NCBI RefSeq assembly: GCF_000002425.4
Contig: NC_037257.1
Span: forward strand, 9,489,524 to 9,553,523
Reading direction: 5' to 3'
Origin: Physcomitrium patens
Taxonomy: Eukaryota > Streptophyta > Bryopsida > Funariales > Funariaceae
Length of the DNA: 64,000 nt
Part shown: positions 12,009-24,432 of the stretch, piece by piece
Numbering within the stretch: position 1 is the first letter of the stretch
Layout of the letters: each line of letters begins with the position of its first letter
Position numbers and translations under genes: made by a program
Notes under the pieces: generated by a model
Told to the model about the DNA's origin: nothing
What the model saw: only the letters and a program-made list of their open reading frames with translations
Databases searched by the model: none

Positions 12009-12900
12009 CAAGGATTTTATTCTGCATTAGTTTATGCATTTGATTTTAGGCGATTGATTTATAACATTAATTAGGATAAACAAGCTCTTTCGAATCAATT
12101 CTATTAGAGACTAAGAGATGATGTAAAATACCTATTATTATCATTAATTGATCTTTAAGCACTCAATGAAGCCATCAACTAAGTTGTGAAGTGCAATAAT
12201 TGACTATTTCAATGCCATCAAGATCAATGCTTGTAGACTTTAATAAAGCAATTCATTGAAAAGTTTTACTTTATTACTTGAATAAATATATTATTTTTAT
12301 ATTTCAGAAATAAAAATATGCAAATTAATGCAATATGGTTCTAATTTCTTACAATAGAGGAGAAGAAGCATTGATTTGAATAAGACATATGCTTGTATTA
12401 TGGTGAAGAAGGCCAAAATTTTTGGAACTATCTGAAGAAACATCATACAACCAAAACTAGGAGTACAATCATTCAAGAAAAGAAGGAGATCCATCTACAA
12501 TAAGGACTATGCATTTGAACATTCTAATACTTCAAATTCATCAAGGTTCCTCTATTTTTACTCAAGCTGCTTGATGTTTTATTATATCTTTATTTTTTGG
12601 TCTACAAAGACTTTAAATAAATGCCTTATTAGATTTAAAAGCATCTACTTGTTTTTTAAATGAAGAATTTTCTAAACTTTATAAAATTTCTCTAATACAA
12701 AAGTCAAAATCTATACATATAGAAGTAATAGATGGTCGACCTTTACTTTTAAGTAATGTTATTCAAAAGACCATATTGCTAGAAATATCATTTAAAGGCT
12801 ACAAAAGTAAAATAATATTCAATATTATTAAAACTCCATCTAATCCTATTATACTAAGACTTTTATGGTTAAAAAGATATGATTAATCTATAGATTAGAA
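12009..12900 (+). pseudogene. gag C-terminus and protease remnant of element A
   Basis: Resumes the gag of A after the nested block. CNN-type sequence near 12190-12215 parallels the gag of B at 8100-8120. A zinc-knuckle remnant sits near 12384-12440. The protease block reads ALLDLKASTCFLNEEFSK with the DSG triad lost. Stops are frequent. Confidence 0.65.
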
Positions 12901-13102
12901 ATTTTTAAGATTAAATTTCCTATAGAATTCCTTTAGATAAAATCTATTAAGAAGTCATCAATAATAAAGCTCTTATTTCTTAAAACAAGGGCTTTTATGA
13001 AGACAACTAAGAAAGAAATGTCATTTGTTATTTATACAATTCCAACTTGTAAAGAAGTAAGCTTGATAGTAGATATCTTAGAGTAGTATAAAAAATTTCA
13101 AG

Positions 13103-14320
13103 GTGTCTTTGAAAAAAAATGCTCACATATTATTAGAGCATCAATTGTATGATTGTGCCATTGATCTTCAAGAAGTTGCTCAATCACCATTTGGCCTAAT
13201 CTACAACCTATTGCAGAAGGAGGTTTTGGCATTGAAAGATTACATCAACAAAAATCTTGCGAAGAACTTTATTCAATATTTCAAATCTCCAACAAGTGCA
13301 CTAATACTTTTTGTGAAGAAAAAAGATATATCATTAAAATATATATTTATTATTGTAGCTTCAACAAAATAACAATGAAGAATTGTTATCAAATATTGTT
13401 GATATCAAGGCTTTTGGAACAACTCGATCAAACAAATATCTATACTAAAATAAATCTCTGAAGAATATACAATTTGGTGTAGATTTAAGAAGGAGATGAA
13501 TGGAAGATAATACTTTGAAAAAAATATGGACATTTTGAATATAAAGTTATGTCTTTGGAATTGACAAATACTCCAACTATATTCTAACATCTCATGAATA
13601 ATGTTTCTTGAAAATTCTTAGATAAGTTTGTTGTCTACAATCTTAATAATATCTTAATTTATTCCAAGACTTTTGAAGAACATAAAGAATATATGAGATT
13701 AGTCTTACAAAAATACGAGATACAAGATTATATGCCATATTGAAAAAATGTATATTCCATTAACCAAAAGTAGAATTTTTTGGATATATTATATCCAATG
13801 AAGGCCTATTGATGGACCCAAAGAAAGTTGAAGTTGTAATGTAATGAACAACTCCAAAGACAATACAAGATATATAATGTTTCTTTGAATTTGATAATTT
13901 TTATTTAAAATTTATTTAATATTATTTCTAAGTTGTTATTCCTTTCACTTAGTTGACATCCAAAGATAAATTCAAATAAGAACCTCAAGCACAAAGGATT
14001 TTTGAAGATTTAAATGCATCTTTTATTATAGCTCTAATCTTATTATATTTAGATTTTACAAAGGTTCTATTTGGTGATTGATGCTTTTGACTTTATATTA
14101 AGAGCTATACTATCACAAATAAAAAAAAAAGATGGAAAGCTTGACATAGTTGCATTCTATTTTTAAAAAAATTCAATTGTAGAGATCAATTATGAAATTC
14201 ATCATAAAGAATTTCTAATAAATATAGAATATTTCTAAAAATAGTATAACTTATTAAAAGATACTATATATCTTATAACTATATACAGTTTATAAAAATT
14301 TAGAGTATTTCATATCAATT
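13103..14320 (+). pseudogene. RT and RNase H remnant of element A
   Basis: Parallels the B copy with many stops. The open part at 13103-13372 includes SALILFVKKKD. The catalytic box near 13635-13670 reads YNLNNILIYS, so both aspartates are asparagine (GAT to AAT). RNase H remnants are near 14060-14320. Confidence 0.7.
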
Positions 14321-14326
14321 CAAGTT

Positions 14327-15910
14327 TTGAATTGTCGCCAAGCTTATTGGGATATATCATTATCTTATTTTGATTTTGGAATTATATATTTAATAAGAAA
14401 GAAGCAAAGACTATTAGATGCTTTATCAAGGAGATCATATCTTGCTCCAAAGGTTGGAGAAGCAGTATTTCATCAAGAATATACTATTTTTTTGAAGCCA
14501 AAACAATTTTGTCTGTATTCTACTTCTATAGCTACACTTCTTGATTTAAGTTTTTTTGAACAAATTTGTATAGCAAAAACTAAAGACTCATTAGTTTGTA
14601 ATATTAAGCAAAGCCTTCACAATGACATGTTCAAGAATATAAAAGATCTTTTATATTTTAAAGATCATTTATATATTCTAGAAGGAGCAATGCAACTTTG
14701 TGTTCTTCAATCTTGTCATGATTTTCCAACTATAGAACATTTTGGATTTAACAAAAAATTGGAGCTTATTTCTCAAGATTATTGGTGGCTTCAAATGTGA
14801 AAGACTATGAAGGACTTTATTCTTTTATGTGACATTTGTTCAAGATTTAAGAACTCTTAATATTGTCTTTATGAACTTCTATAGCCACTACTAATTTCAA
14901 AGTGACCATGGTCTTTAATATCAATGGATTTTATCACTGATTTGCCACCATTAACTATATTTGATGCTATTTGTATTGTTGTAGATTGATTTACAATAAT
15001 GGTACATTCTTCTATGCAAAAAGTTAATTTTTGGAAAAGAAATGGCAAGGATCTTTTTTGATAATATATATATATATATATATATTGATATCATAGCCTA
15101 TCTAATGACATCATTTCTAATGGAGGATCTCAATTAATATCAAAGTTTTGAAAATCTATTTTTGAAATATTGAAGGTGGATATCAAACCAATGATCAAAC
15201 AAAATAAATCAATCAAGTTTTGGAGTAGTATTTGCAATGTACCATCAATTATTAGCAAGATGATTAGACCTTGTATTTATCTTTAGCAAAATTTACTCAT
15301 AATAGTATTATTCATGCTTTCACTCAAGAAAGACTATTTTATTCCAATAATGGTTACTATTTAAAGCTTGATTTATTAGATATATCAAAGTATGAAAATC
15401 CAATAGCTAAAGATCGTGCAAAATAATTGTCAAAGCTCTAAACAACTTTGAAGTTCCATCTATAAACATCTCAAGATTCTTACAAAGTATTTTTAAACAA
15501 ATTTAGAAAAGAATCTCCTGCTTTTTAAATTGAAGATAAAATATGGCTTCTTCAACAAAATATCAAGACCAATTGGTCTTGTAATAAGTTGGGCTATCAA
15601 AAACTAGAGCCATTTTGCATTCAAAAGCAAATCAATCTAATGGCTTATTGGTTGGAACTACCCACATCTATTAAGGTACATCTAGTCTTTCATATTTCTC
15701 ATTAGAGACTTATTCAAAATCAATTATTCTAGAAAGAATACAACCATTACTACCTTATATTGAAATAAATAATCATGTAGAATATGAGGTGGAAAATATC
15801 CTTGATTCTCAATGAAAAAGAGACAAGTTGGAATATTTTATTCATTGGCATAGCTACAATATCAATGAAGATATGCAAAAGTCAACAAAAAATCTAGTTA
15901 ATGCAACGCA
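14327..15910 (+). pseudogene. Integrase and chromodomain remnant of element A
   Basis: Open from 14327 to 14800, covering the RNase H tail (DALSRRSYLAPK) and the integrase zinc-binding region (HFGFNKKLELISQDYWW). The core then continues in broken frames near 14920-15400, followed by the VWLLQQNIKT C-terminal segment at about 15540 and the chromodomain VEYEVENILDS near 15775. Confidence 0.75.
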
Positions 15911-16047
15911 AAAGGTATAAAAGTTTCATCGATACTTTCTTCAAAAACCTAAGCCTATTTTAATTGACTTTTTTATGAAGCTATTGCTAAGATGTTATAT
16001 GTAACGACAAAAGTAGATATAAAACCAATGCTTTTCGTGGAACTTAG

Positions 16048-16476
16048 AGTTAGAAAGAGAGGTGATATTTCAAATATCCAACAAAAGATTTTAGAAACAT
16101 TTTTAAAATATTCTATTAGATTTTAGAAGATTCTAAAATATTCTATTAGATTTTAGAAGATTCTAAAATATTCTTAGAATTTTCTAGTAGATTCTAAAAA
16201 GTTCTAGAAGGACTTAAGAGATTATTTGAAAAGCTTTTTAAGATTGCTTCATCTTCAAGCAAAACGGAAACTTTTCAAGAAGCTTCTTAATACCTAATAT
16301 ATATTAGAGCCAAGGCTGAGAAAATCCTTAGTTTAGAGAATATAGCTTTTGGAGTTTTAGGTTACTTCTCTTAGTGTTGATTTTGTATTCATCTGCTTTA
16401 ATCAAGTTCTTGTTAGCTTCTTGTTGAACTTCTTCTATTCAATTTCTTATTTGGTCTCATATATAGTATATCTAAT
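16048..16476 (+). repeat. Polypurine tract and right LTR of element A
   Basis: AGAGTTAGAAAGAGAGG precedes the LTR start TGATATTTC at 16062, a normal polypurine-tract arrangement. The LTR contains a duplicated 33-base segment around ATTCTATTAGATTTTAGAAG at about 16108-16170 that is single in the left LTR. Its right end is cut at about 16476 by the inverted-repeat element. Confidence 0.8.
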
Positions 16477-17286
16477 ATAGTTAAAGTTACACTCCAATGT
16501 TATTAAAGCAACATCCCTCTTTACTATCTCATGATTGATTCACTTTCTATCCCTTGTTCCCATCCGTGTTAGTTATTTCTAGCTCCTTTGTTTCCATCCT
16601 TGTTCCTTATTCTCATCTCCCTTATTTTCTCTTCAAATTCCAAAATAAGTGCGTAATAAAAATTTGTGTGACAACTATAGAGTTAACAATGAACAACTCC
16701 ATTGCAAATATTGTATGCCATTGTTGGGTGTTGTTCAATAGCTTTTGCATGTCCATCTGTATACATTGTATGACACCCAATGCACAAACCAAGCTTTTTG
16801 CTAGTAGCTTACAAGGCAAAAAAATGTGACTTAAGATGCTGTATGAAGATTGCCAAAAATATAATAGTAGATCGAAGAAGCAAAACAATCAAAGCAAAGC
16901 TTATAGAAGACATATATGAAAAAGTGTGAAGATTTGGCCATATATAGATGTCAACAAGCTCGTGCATGTTATCTATGCATTTTTGTTTCAACAAATAATA
17001 TCATTTTGTAGCTTATACAATTGTAGACAGAACTCAATCCATTTAATGAATACAATTTTAATATTTTTCTTCCTTCTTTTTATTCCCATTCAAGACTATC
17101 AATTCTTGATTGTTTCAATGTTTATCTATAAACATGGGTAATTGCAAAGTTTAAGATAGTATAAAGTACCTAATCTGCAACATGGAGATGCATTGTGAGC
17201 AAGCAAGAATGCACTGGTCTTGTGGGGAGTTATAAAGAGACATTTGTAATACATATAATTTAATTTTGATTGTATTATTTTTGAAT

Positions 17287-17329
<43 letters not shown>

Positions 17330-17553
17330 TTGTACTAAGCTTGAGGTGTACAAATGGATTTTGCAAGTTGGGTGTTTTGCAAATGGAACAAGCGAGAAGA
17401 AGGGTGTGAAGTGAGGCCTATCTCAAGCTAGAAATATGAACAAGAGAGATGGAGACAAAAACAAGGGATAGAGACTAAATCAATTGTGAGATGACAAGGA
17501 AGGTGTGGCTTTAACAACATTGTGGTGTAGCTTTAACAACTCTCTTTCTTTCT
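16477..17553. mobile_element. About 1.08-kb element with long imperfect terminal inverted repeats
   Basis: The left arm at about 16477-16610 is an imperfect reverse complement of the right arm at about 17400-17553. Shared segments include TCTATCCCTTGTT, ATCTCA..ATTGATT and TATTTCTAGCT. Each arm begins with two copies of a GTTNTTAAAGCNACACC-like unit. The interior (16620-17400) holds an (AT)n run at 17290-17325 and no recognisable transposase. It resembles a non-autonomous foldback/MITE-like DNA element; the family is not assigned. Confidence 0.6.
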
Positions 17554-18172
17554 TTCTTTCTCTCTACATATATTATATACATTCATCAAATCAAATTAAA
17601 ATGGTAACAATACAAAAATAAAATAAATAAATAAAAATATTGCCATTACAACCATTGCAAAGCCAAAAGTAGATACAAGTGTAAGTGTTTTATTTACTTA
17701 TTTATTGATTTTTCACATATGTAAAATTATCCAACAAAGAAACAAATATTGAGATTCTGATCAACAAATCAATATGCAAAGCAATAAATAAAAGTAATAT
17801 TGAATGTGACTGTACTCAATTATTACAAATGGACCATATTCAGATTCTTACATGAATTGCACCTAGAATTGCAACACACAAATACATATTCTGCAGCTCT
17901 TGTTCCAACTACTTTTGCAAAAGGCAGGGTTGCAAACACAAACAATATTGCTTATGAGCTAGAACCAACAACAACGCAAAAGTGAACATATATTTGCAGA
18001 AACAAAGTAATCAACACAAGAGGATACTAGGGTGTCTGTCTGTCCTCTACCGGCACCATTGTGGTAGTGATCCTGTATCGAGTGAGAGCATAATCCAAGC
18101 GAGAAATTTTGATGCTTGTTGCAAGATTTGGAGGCAACGATCGTCGCAGTGGGAAGCTAGAGACCTTGGTTT
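17554..18172. other. Intergenic sequence without recognised gene
   Basis: Mixed AT-rich DNA with a short CTTT-rich run at 17543-17562. It becomes more GC-balanced after about 18000 and presumably includes the 3' untranslated region of the minus-strand gene ending at 18173. Confidence 0.5.
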
Positions 18173-19081
18173 TTAACTGTCGTGTGCGTCATTCATGCGT
18201 TTAGTGATGAGGTCGATGGCTGCGTTTGCTGAGCTGAAAACGCCGTGGAAGCTTTCCTTGAAGGAAAAGCTCTCCAACGCCCGCACCATTTGCATCAGAA
18301 TCTCGCCCATGTCGACCTGCCCCTCGGTTAAGCAACGCAGGTACGCTGTGGAGCATCGCTTGCTGATCTCCTCGTTCGCTGGCTCTGGGCAGTACTCGTC
18401 GTCTAGCCACTGGTGCAGTGCTCCTCGCAGCCACTCTGCCTCCTGCACAAATTTTGAGGCCACTGTGCACTTTGGGTTGGTATCGTTGAGGAGAATAGAC
18501 TTCGGAATTCAAATTTCGCAAGCAATTCGTATTCTATGAGGTTGACATTGAGGGATATTGCTGATGGAGGGAACGTCATGCTAGAACCGAAGTTGGTTGG
18601 GACTATCTACTCTATTTGATGCAAATGGAGCAGGTTCGGTTCTGAGCCATCGGTTCTAACGATTTACGCGTAACCCTAAATGCACATAAGGAAAAGTATT
18701 GCCAATTTTTGCAGATAATTCTCTGAAAATTGCAGCAAAAGAAGAGACTTGGCTAATAATCTAAATGCAAATTGGAAGTGTAGGGAAGAGGGGGGAAGTG
18801 CATGCCTGGGCCGCAACTGAGGGTGAAGTCCAATCTCTCGGAACTTGCAAATCCTTCGGGGGTTGATCCGATTCTGGTAATGCAGCGTTGCAAGTTAGTA
18901 TGACTATACGCACCGTGTTTATCCGAAGAGTTGACGACAGTGATTGGCTCTGAACCCTAGTCCCCTTGCGCGACATAGCCAAAAAGTGACCGCTTCTATG
19001 GTTTCCGTCATTGTAATGCGCGTGGTAGCTTGAGCTGGCCGCTGGGACGAAGGCAGCTATCGAACAAGCGAAAGTGGCCAT
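18173..19081 (-). CDS. Plastid-type protein of unknown function, two exons (about 200 aa)
   Basis: Exon 2 (18173-18499) encodes about 108 residues of regular, conserved-looking sequence: CTVASKFVQEAEWLRGAL, WLDDEYCPEPANEEISKRC, EGQVDMGEILMQMVRALES and SFHGVFSSANAAIDLI. It is mainly helical and hydrophilic without membrane segments. Exon 1 (18806-19081) starts MATFACSIAAFVPAASSS and is rich in A, S and R, which looks like a chloroplast transit peptide. Joining them in phase needs a GC donor (CAG|GC at 18806) and an AG acceptor at 18500-18501. GC-AG introns are known but rarer, so exon 1 is less certain than exon 2. Exon 2 looks like a conserved plant family to me, but I cannot name it with confidence. 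An upstream TATA box lies at 19565-19573. Confidence 0.65.
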
Positions 19082-20019
19082 TGTTAGAGGAGTGTCCTGC
19101 AACAGAAGACACTCTCTAAAAATCCTGGGAAGAAACGAGCTCCACGGCTCTTGATCACTTCGTCAACTGGAGGGGAAACTCACTGGTGAAATTGGCAAGG
19201 TTTAATTACTGGGACTCACTTTGCTATGTTCTGGATGCTGGATATTCACACGACACAGTAAAAGTTGGCAACTAGAAACGCTTTAGCCAAGTTCCACCAA
19301 AGATGGAATTCCAACTTCTCATTTCTTGCAGTTTTAACTCATAGAAACCAAGATGACTGCACTTGCTAGCGACAAAACAGCTCCTCATCTCCGAGCAGGT
19401 ACAAATGAAACAAGCATGGATGTATTTGCTGCAATAGGTTGTGCTTGTTCCTGTGAATGGAGTCAGTGACATTACACAAGGAACTGATAGGCTTGGAGAT
19501 CTTACGTCTCACACGCACGAATACAGCTGAAATTTAGTAGTTTTGGATTCGGTACTGAGAAGAGCTTTATATATGCTATGTGGTGGTTGAAAGAGATTCG
19601 CGTGGCGTTATCCATTGAAGATCATTCTCGGTCTATGTCAGAGACGGTTCTAGGGGATTCGTTGTCACCACCAGCACTTCTGTTGTACATTAGACATTGA
19701 ACACTTAGCGTTTGTGAGCATTTCATGGTTGTCTTTCTTTGGTTGCCTCCGAAGTGCATTACGTGGACACACTGAGAAGATGCATCCAAAAAGTAAAACT
19801 GGAGTGCAGAGAATCAAGCGCATGGGTGCCTCGATAGCTACATTGGCAGCCGCAAAACACAATGAAGTGTTTTGAACCCATTTTAACCAAAATTAAATTC
19901 ACAAGCATGAACTGTCCCAAATTAACAGGGGTACAAGTGATGATAGCGCTCTAGAGATTATCTGAATCACCAACGAGTGTTGAAATCTAGGAATTGGACA
20001 CGCGCAAAGAAGAGGGGGT
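19082..20019. other. Leader/promoter of the 18173 gene and 3' flank of the strictosidine-synthase-like gene
   Basis: GC-balanced DNA with several short open frames but no family motif. Its position between two minus-strand genes suggests untranslated and promoter sequence. Confidence 0.45.
19565..19573 (-). promoter_or_regulatory. Candidate TATA box
   Basis: TATATAAAG on the minus strand, about 480 bases upstream of the proposed ATG at 19081. The distance implies a long leader, perhaps with an intron. Confidence 0.4.
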
Positions 20020-21774
20020 TTAGGCTGAAGACGATAAGGCGTACATAGCTACTTGAGGAAACAAGACAGTACCTATATACAACTTCCCATCATGCTCTTC
20101 TACCTCGCTTACAACCTTAACGACCTTCCCCGGCTGGTCCTCGAGAGTTTCCAGCAATTGACCTTCGGAACTATAACGAAGGATTAGAGCATGAGGTTTC
20201 GGTGCTAACATTGCATACAAGTATTTCGAAGGAATAGGGAGCTTGGCAACAAGATGACGCAGCCATGGAAGTGCCCCAGTGTACATCTCCATAAACGTAC
20301 GTTTGTTGTGAAAAGCAACCCAAAAATCTCCATTTTCATTCCGACGTACGTTGTCTGGCACTCCAGGAAGATCCATCCATACTTCCCACGTACTAGCTTT
20401 GGGTCCTTTGAGCCAGTACCTCAGCAACCTGCAAATCGAGGATGGAGAGTTCGTAAGTCACTGAAACTATTCAACATTCTAACCCCTAGAACAATATCAT
20501 TTCAGACCATAAAAGCATAAAACTGGTACATGAGTATGATTACACTTTAGTCTATCGTACTACAGGCTTTCGCAAGCTCGTAACATTAACCAACATCCGT
20601 ATACATGAGCTTAGAGACTAACCTTGCCATGTTGGATTCAGCAATTACCACGAATGTACCATCTTTGCTCACCGCCACGCCATTAGGGAATCGCAGCCCT
20701 TGTATCAGGACCGTGGTCTCTTTGCTAACAGGATCGTATTTAAAAAACCTGCCCGTATTATCTAGCTCCAGTCTAGACAGAAAAAATTGTCTGCATGGGC
20801 AACTCTGACTGAATTCAATAATCGGAAGTAATTTGCACAACTACTGGCAAATCTAAAGGCTTATGAGGCGGTAATTCATGACACAGTGCGGGAGATAGAT
20901 ATACCTGCGTTGATATTTGGTGCTGCTGACAGTGAAATAGAGATTGCCATCCTCATCAAAATCAAGGTCATTGCATAGTTTGAACGACTCTCCGTTAAAC
21001 CCTGTCACCACAGGCTCGGCTAAACCACCTTGTGGACCGACTTTCAAAATTCCAAGGTAAGCATCGGCAATGTAAAGCTCCCCCGTTCTTTTGTCAAAAC
21101 GTAGTCCCAAGGGACGACCGCAAATATGCTCATAATCCAGCTTTGCTTCTGGTATGTGATTGTAGTCACATATGGCAGACCTGATGTAGCATGACCATGT
21201 CAGAGTGTGATACAGTGCAAGATTCTTGACGCAACGACCACAAACTGTTCTCATGAATGATGCGATCCATTAACTTAAAATTGTGCAATTGCGACTTTGA
21301 AGAGACTAAAGAGGACAAGAACGATGAACAGACCAGACATCAGATTCTATCGCTAAAAATGATCGTCACACATAAAATTACTTAGAGCTAAGAAGTTTGG
21401 ATTGCAAATGAGAATTGAAGAGTAGAGCGTTACCGATTCTTGCTGGTAGTGGCAAAAGAGGTCCAACCAAGCTCAGGCCCATCATAGCGCACTATCCGCC
21501 CATCACTAAGTCCAGTAAAAGGGCCATTACCTTGAGCATCAAAGGCAAGGCTCTCAGGTCCAAAGATTTCACCTTGTCCTAAAATTTCTGCAGCTTGCAG
21601 TTTGCTCTCCACGTCACGAGAGATGCCTGAGAGGGGGTTGTAAGGAGGTGGGGCGACATATTGAGCCTGAAAATCTTCAATGCCGGATAAAGATGAGAGT
21701 TCCAGGGGATCTGATGCGAAAAACCACACTAGAACAGCCATAATCAGAACCCATATTGAAAGTGATGTTCCCAT
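20020..21774 (-). CDS. Strictosidine-synthase-like / APMAP-type six-bladed beta-propeller protein (397 aa)
   Basis: Four exons, read leftward: 21434-21774, 20905-21180, 20623-20790 and 20020-20428. All introns are GT-AG, and the total of 1194 bases is a whole number of codons ending in a stop. The start at 21774 gives MGTSLSIWVLIMAVLVWFFA, a membrane anchor or signal anchor, so the propeller probably faces the ER lumen or outside. Family hallmarks are EILGQGEIFGPESLAFDA, ICGRPLGLRFDKRTGELYIA, DAYLGILKVGPQGG, LCNDLDFDEDGN, STKYQRR, GLRFPNGVAVSKDG, LLRYWLKGPKAST and LPGVPDNVRRNENGDFWVA. The length is typical of plant SSL proteins. True strictosidine synthase activity is confined to alkaloid-making plants and is not implied; SSL proteins are usually described as hydrolase-like, with roles in pollen or defence. 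GNGPFTGLSDG replaces the usual TG-rich phrase, a small variation. Identification is very secure. Confidence 0.95.
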
Positions 21775-22920
21775 TTCGTAACTATAAGAAATTTTATATT
21801 CCCAATTTACAAAGCGTTCCTTGCCCCACAAATCTCGTGTTCAAATTCCTTCCAACTTCTTTGCGACAGCGCCCATTCACTGCTACTCGCCTGAGGCATC
21901 ACCCCAAGAATTCCGTTCATAGTTCATACTGTGCTCTCGGAAATTCCTGCCCCGAGATCCCCAACATCAATTAGCACATTATAATCTCAATAACGCTTCA
22001 GATTAACAGCGAGAATGCTCTCGTAGAATCTGTCAATTTCAAAGCTTTCACTCTCCCGCCTCAACTTGAATCAAGAGAATAACATCGAAAAACAACAACC
22101 ACTGGGAATTCGTAACCTCTCGCCTCGCATGAGCTTTGTACAACGCTACTAGTCATTACTTTCAAGTGGACTATATTGTGAAGAGATCATCTCGAACACC
22201 CTAGACTCAACAAAGGCACTGCCATTGCGTGAGGTGACATCCAAGGGGCACTCACTCATTCTCACCAAAAGGGTCATTCAATTCCCACTAATGAGATAAT
22301 TGTACAACCGCATGACCTCTCATGCCCCAACTACCGAATTGCATGAATCCGCTGGCACGGCGCCAAGCGCAGTACGCGAGTGCTTGCCAGCTCCTCCGTC
22401 CGAGTACCCTCAAGAGCTTGTCTTAATTTGCTTGAATGGGATCATGGTACACGTCTCCATCTCGCGCCATCGCAGAAACTGGGTTGTGTGCATAGCTGGA
22501 CAGGGAGGAAGCGTTGTCGAAGGTCATGAAAATCATTTCTCCACAGATATCGACCTACTTCCGAGATTGAACCGATGAATACAATTTTGTCACTGACACC
22601 ACCTCCAGCATAAAACCACTCATGAAACTCCACGACCCCCCTGAAAATCACGGGAGACACTGCGACGAGAGATAGGGCAACGAATGCACGGACGCTGGCG
22701 AATGCTTGCTTTCAATCTAATTATAGCCCTCGTCTTCTGCACTCGTGGCAACTTGGTACCGCCTTGAGGCATTTGCGACCTACCTCGTCCTGGCATTCAT
22801 CGTGACAACTGGCTCGCCAAAGTGGCATCATCGTTGGTGTCGTGGCGACCACACTCCACGTCGGCACTGCTCGCGTGGTTTCCCTTGTCCCCCCTTGAAG
22901 CTCACATTGTGTACGTGTGT
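21775..22920 (-). promoter_or_regulatory. 5' flank of the strictosidine-synthase-like gene
   Basis: GC-balanced DNA upstream of the ATG at 21774. No clear TATA box or supported coding exon was found. Short open frames on both strands lack any motif. Composition drops to AT-rich at about 22960. Confidence 0.4.
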
Positions 22921-23239
22921 GTGAGTGGTTGAGTTTTGGATCTCACTCTTGTGGGAGCCAATCGTGGTTTAGAATTCCATTTTACGTGTCTTGTTTCCTT
23001 TGAAATTCTTTAACAAATCCAATGTATGTTATCTAACATGTGTTTTTTAATCTATGTGTGTAAAATTTAAATATTAATGATATAAACAAAGAAACATTAT
23101 TTTAGTATATTTGTGTGCATTAAAGGGTTAGAATTGTAATTTTTATGATTTATTTGAAATAAAAATAAATTTTTGATATAAAATGATGTTTAAAAGTAAT
23201 AATTCATTCTAAAATATAAACAAACACCATAATTTAGAA

Positions 23240-23282
<43 letters not shown>

Positions 23283-23596
23283 CTTTTTTACAATACAACA
23301 TTTTGTACTTATTCAATTAAAGATTTATATTAATATTTTTCTCTGATAATTTATATGAGAACTATCTAAAGTGTTATATTTAGACAAATTATCTATTTGT
23401 TTGTAGAAATATCAGAAATTCTAATGCCCTAATCCAAATCTTTGTATTTTTTGTTCTTTTCTTATTTATAAAACAATAAAACCACAGTATATTTTATCCA
23501 ATGAAATTTCGATATTAAAAAATCCTCTAAAATTTCTGGTTTATGATAAACTATCAACCTCCATTCCTTTTTATAGAAAAAATATTTTTAAAAAAA

Positions 23597-23631
<35 letters not shown>

Positions 23632-24396
23632 GTCTCTAAATTGTACATAAAATTACACAAAATTAGTAATTAAAAAATATTATAATGTGCTTTGAAAATT
23701 TGGAATAAAATTAGATGTTTTTCTTGTATTCTAAACAATTTTTTAACAAGTGATTCAAAATTCAACTTATTCAAGTTGTTTATAAGTAAATTCAACATAA
23801 TGCTATTTAATTCTTATGATTTGGTGGTATCATATGTAATCAATCTTAATTCTAATATTTTTACTATTGTATTTTTTCTGATGGTATTTTTGAAAAGTCT
23901 AAATTGGATTGCAAAACCAATGTTATAAAAAGTAATGAAATGGAGGATAAATCCTTACAAACTATCAAGACAAGTAACCAACAAAAAAATTTGGTCAGAC
24001 CTTAGATAAAATTTACAGTTTAATAGTTTTAATTGACTACAAACAAATTCTCATTAATCTAATAAAATCCTTGTCTTTAAGATGAATAATAAACATATTG
24101 GGTAATTATTCTTGTATTTTGTGTACAATAAAACAAACTATACAGAACATCTTTTTTGTAAATCAAGAAGCATTTAGATATCAAATAAGTCACAATAGTA
24201 GCTAGAGTGTTTGTTGATTGGTGGTTAACCATTATTACAATTTAAGAGTAAATAATGTTAGTAAATAAATAAAATAAAAACAGTGCGTGATTTCAAATTT
24301 ACATCATTAGCTACAGAAAACTGCACCATTTTAAACTTTTGGATTCTTTCCTCACTCTATCCAATTAAAAATAAAAAATTACAAATTGTAAATGAC

Positions 24397-24432
<36 letters not shown>

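Larger units (their letters stand above)
5491..16476 (+). mobile_element. Ty3/gypsy chromovirus A, degenerate, interrupted by nested elements
   Basis: Order: left LTR 5491-6004, primer-binding-like site 6008-6017, gag start 6139-6616, a nested block 6617-12008, gag end with zinc-knuckle remnant about 12009-12500, protease remnant about 12600-12800, RT about 13103-13900, RNase H about 13960-14320, integrase about 14327-15700, chromodomain about 15770-15905, purine-rich tract 16048-16061, right LTR 16062-16476. The integrase piece at 14327-14800 has the family features ending SQDYWWLQM. The C-terminal VEYEVENILDS segment followed by LEYFIHW marks a chromodomain, as in chromoviruses. The protease DSGA motif reads DLKA and the RT YLDD motif reads NLNN. 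Many stops interrupt all domains, so it cannot be autonomous. Confidence 0.85.
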
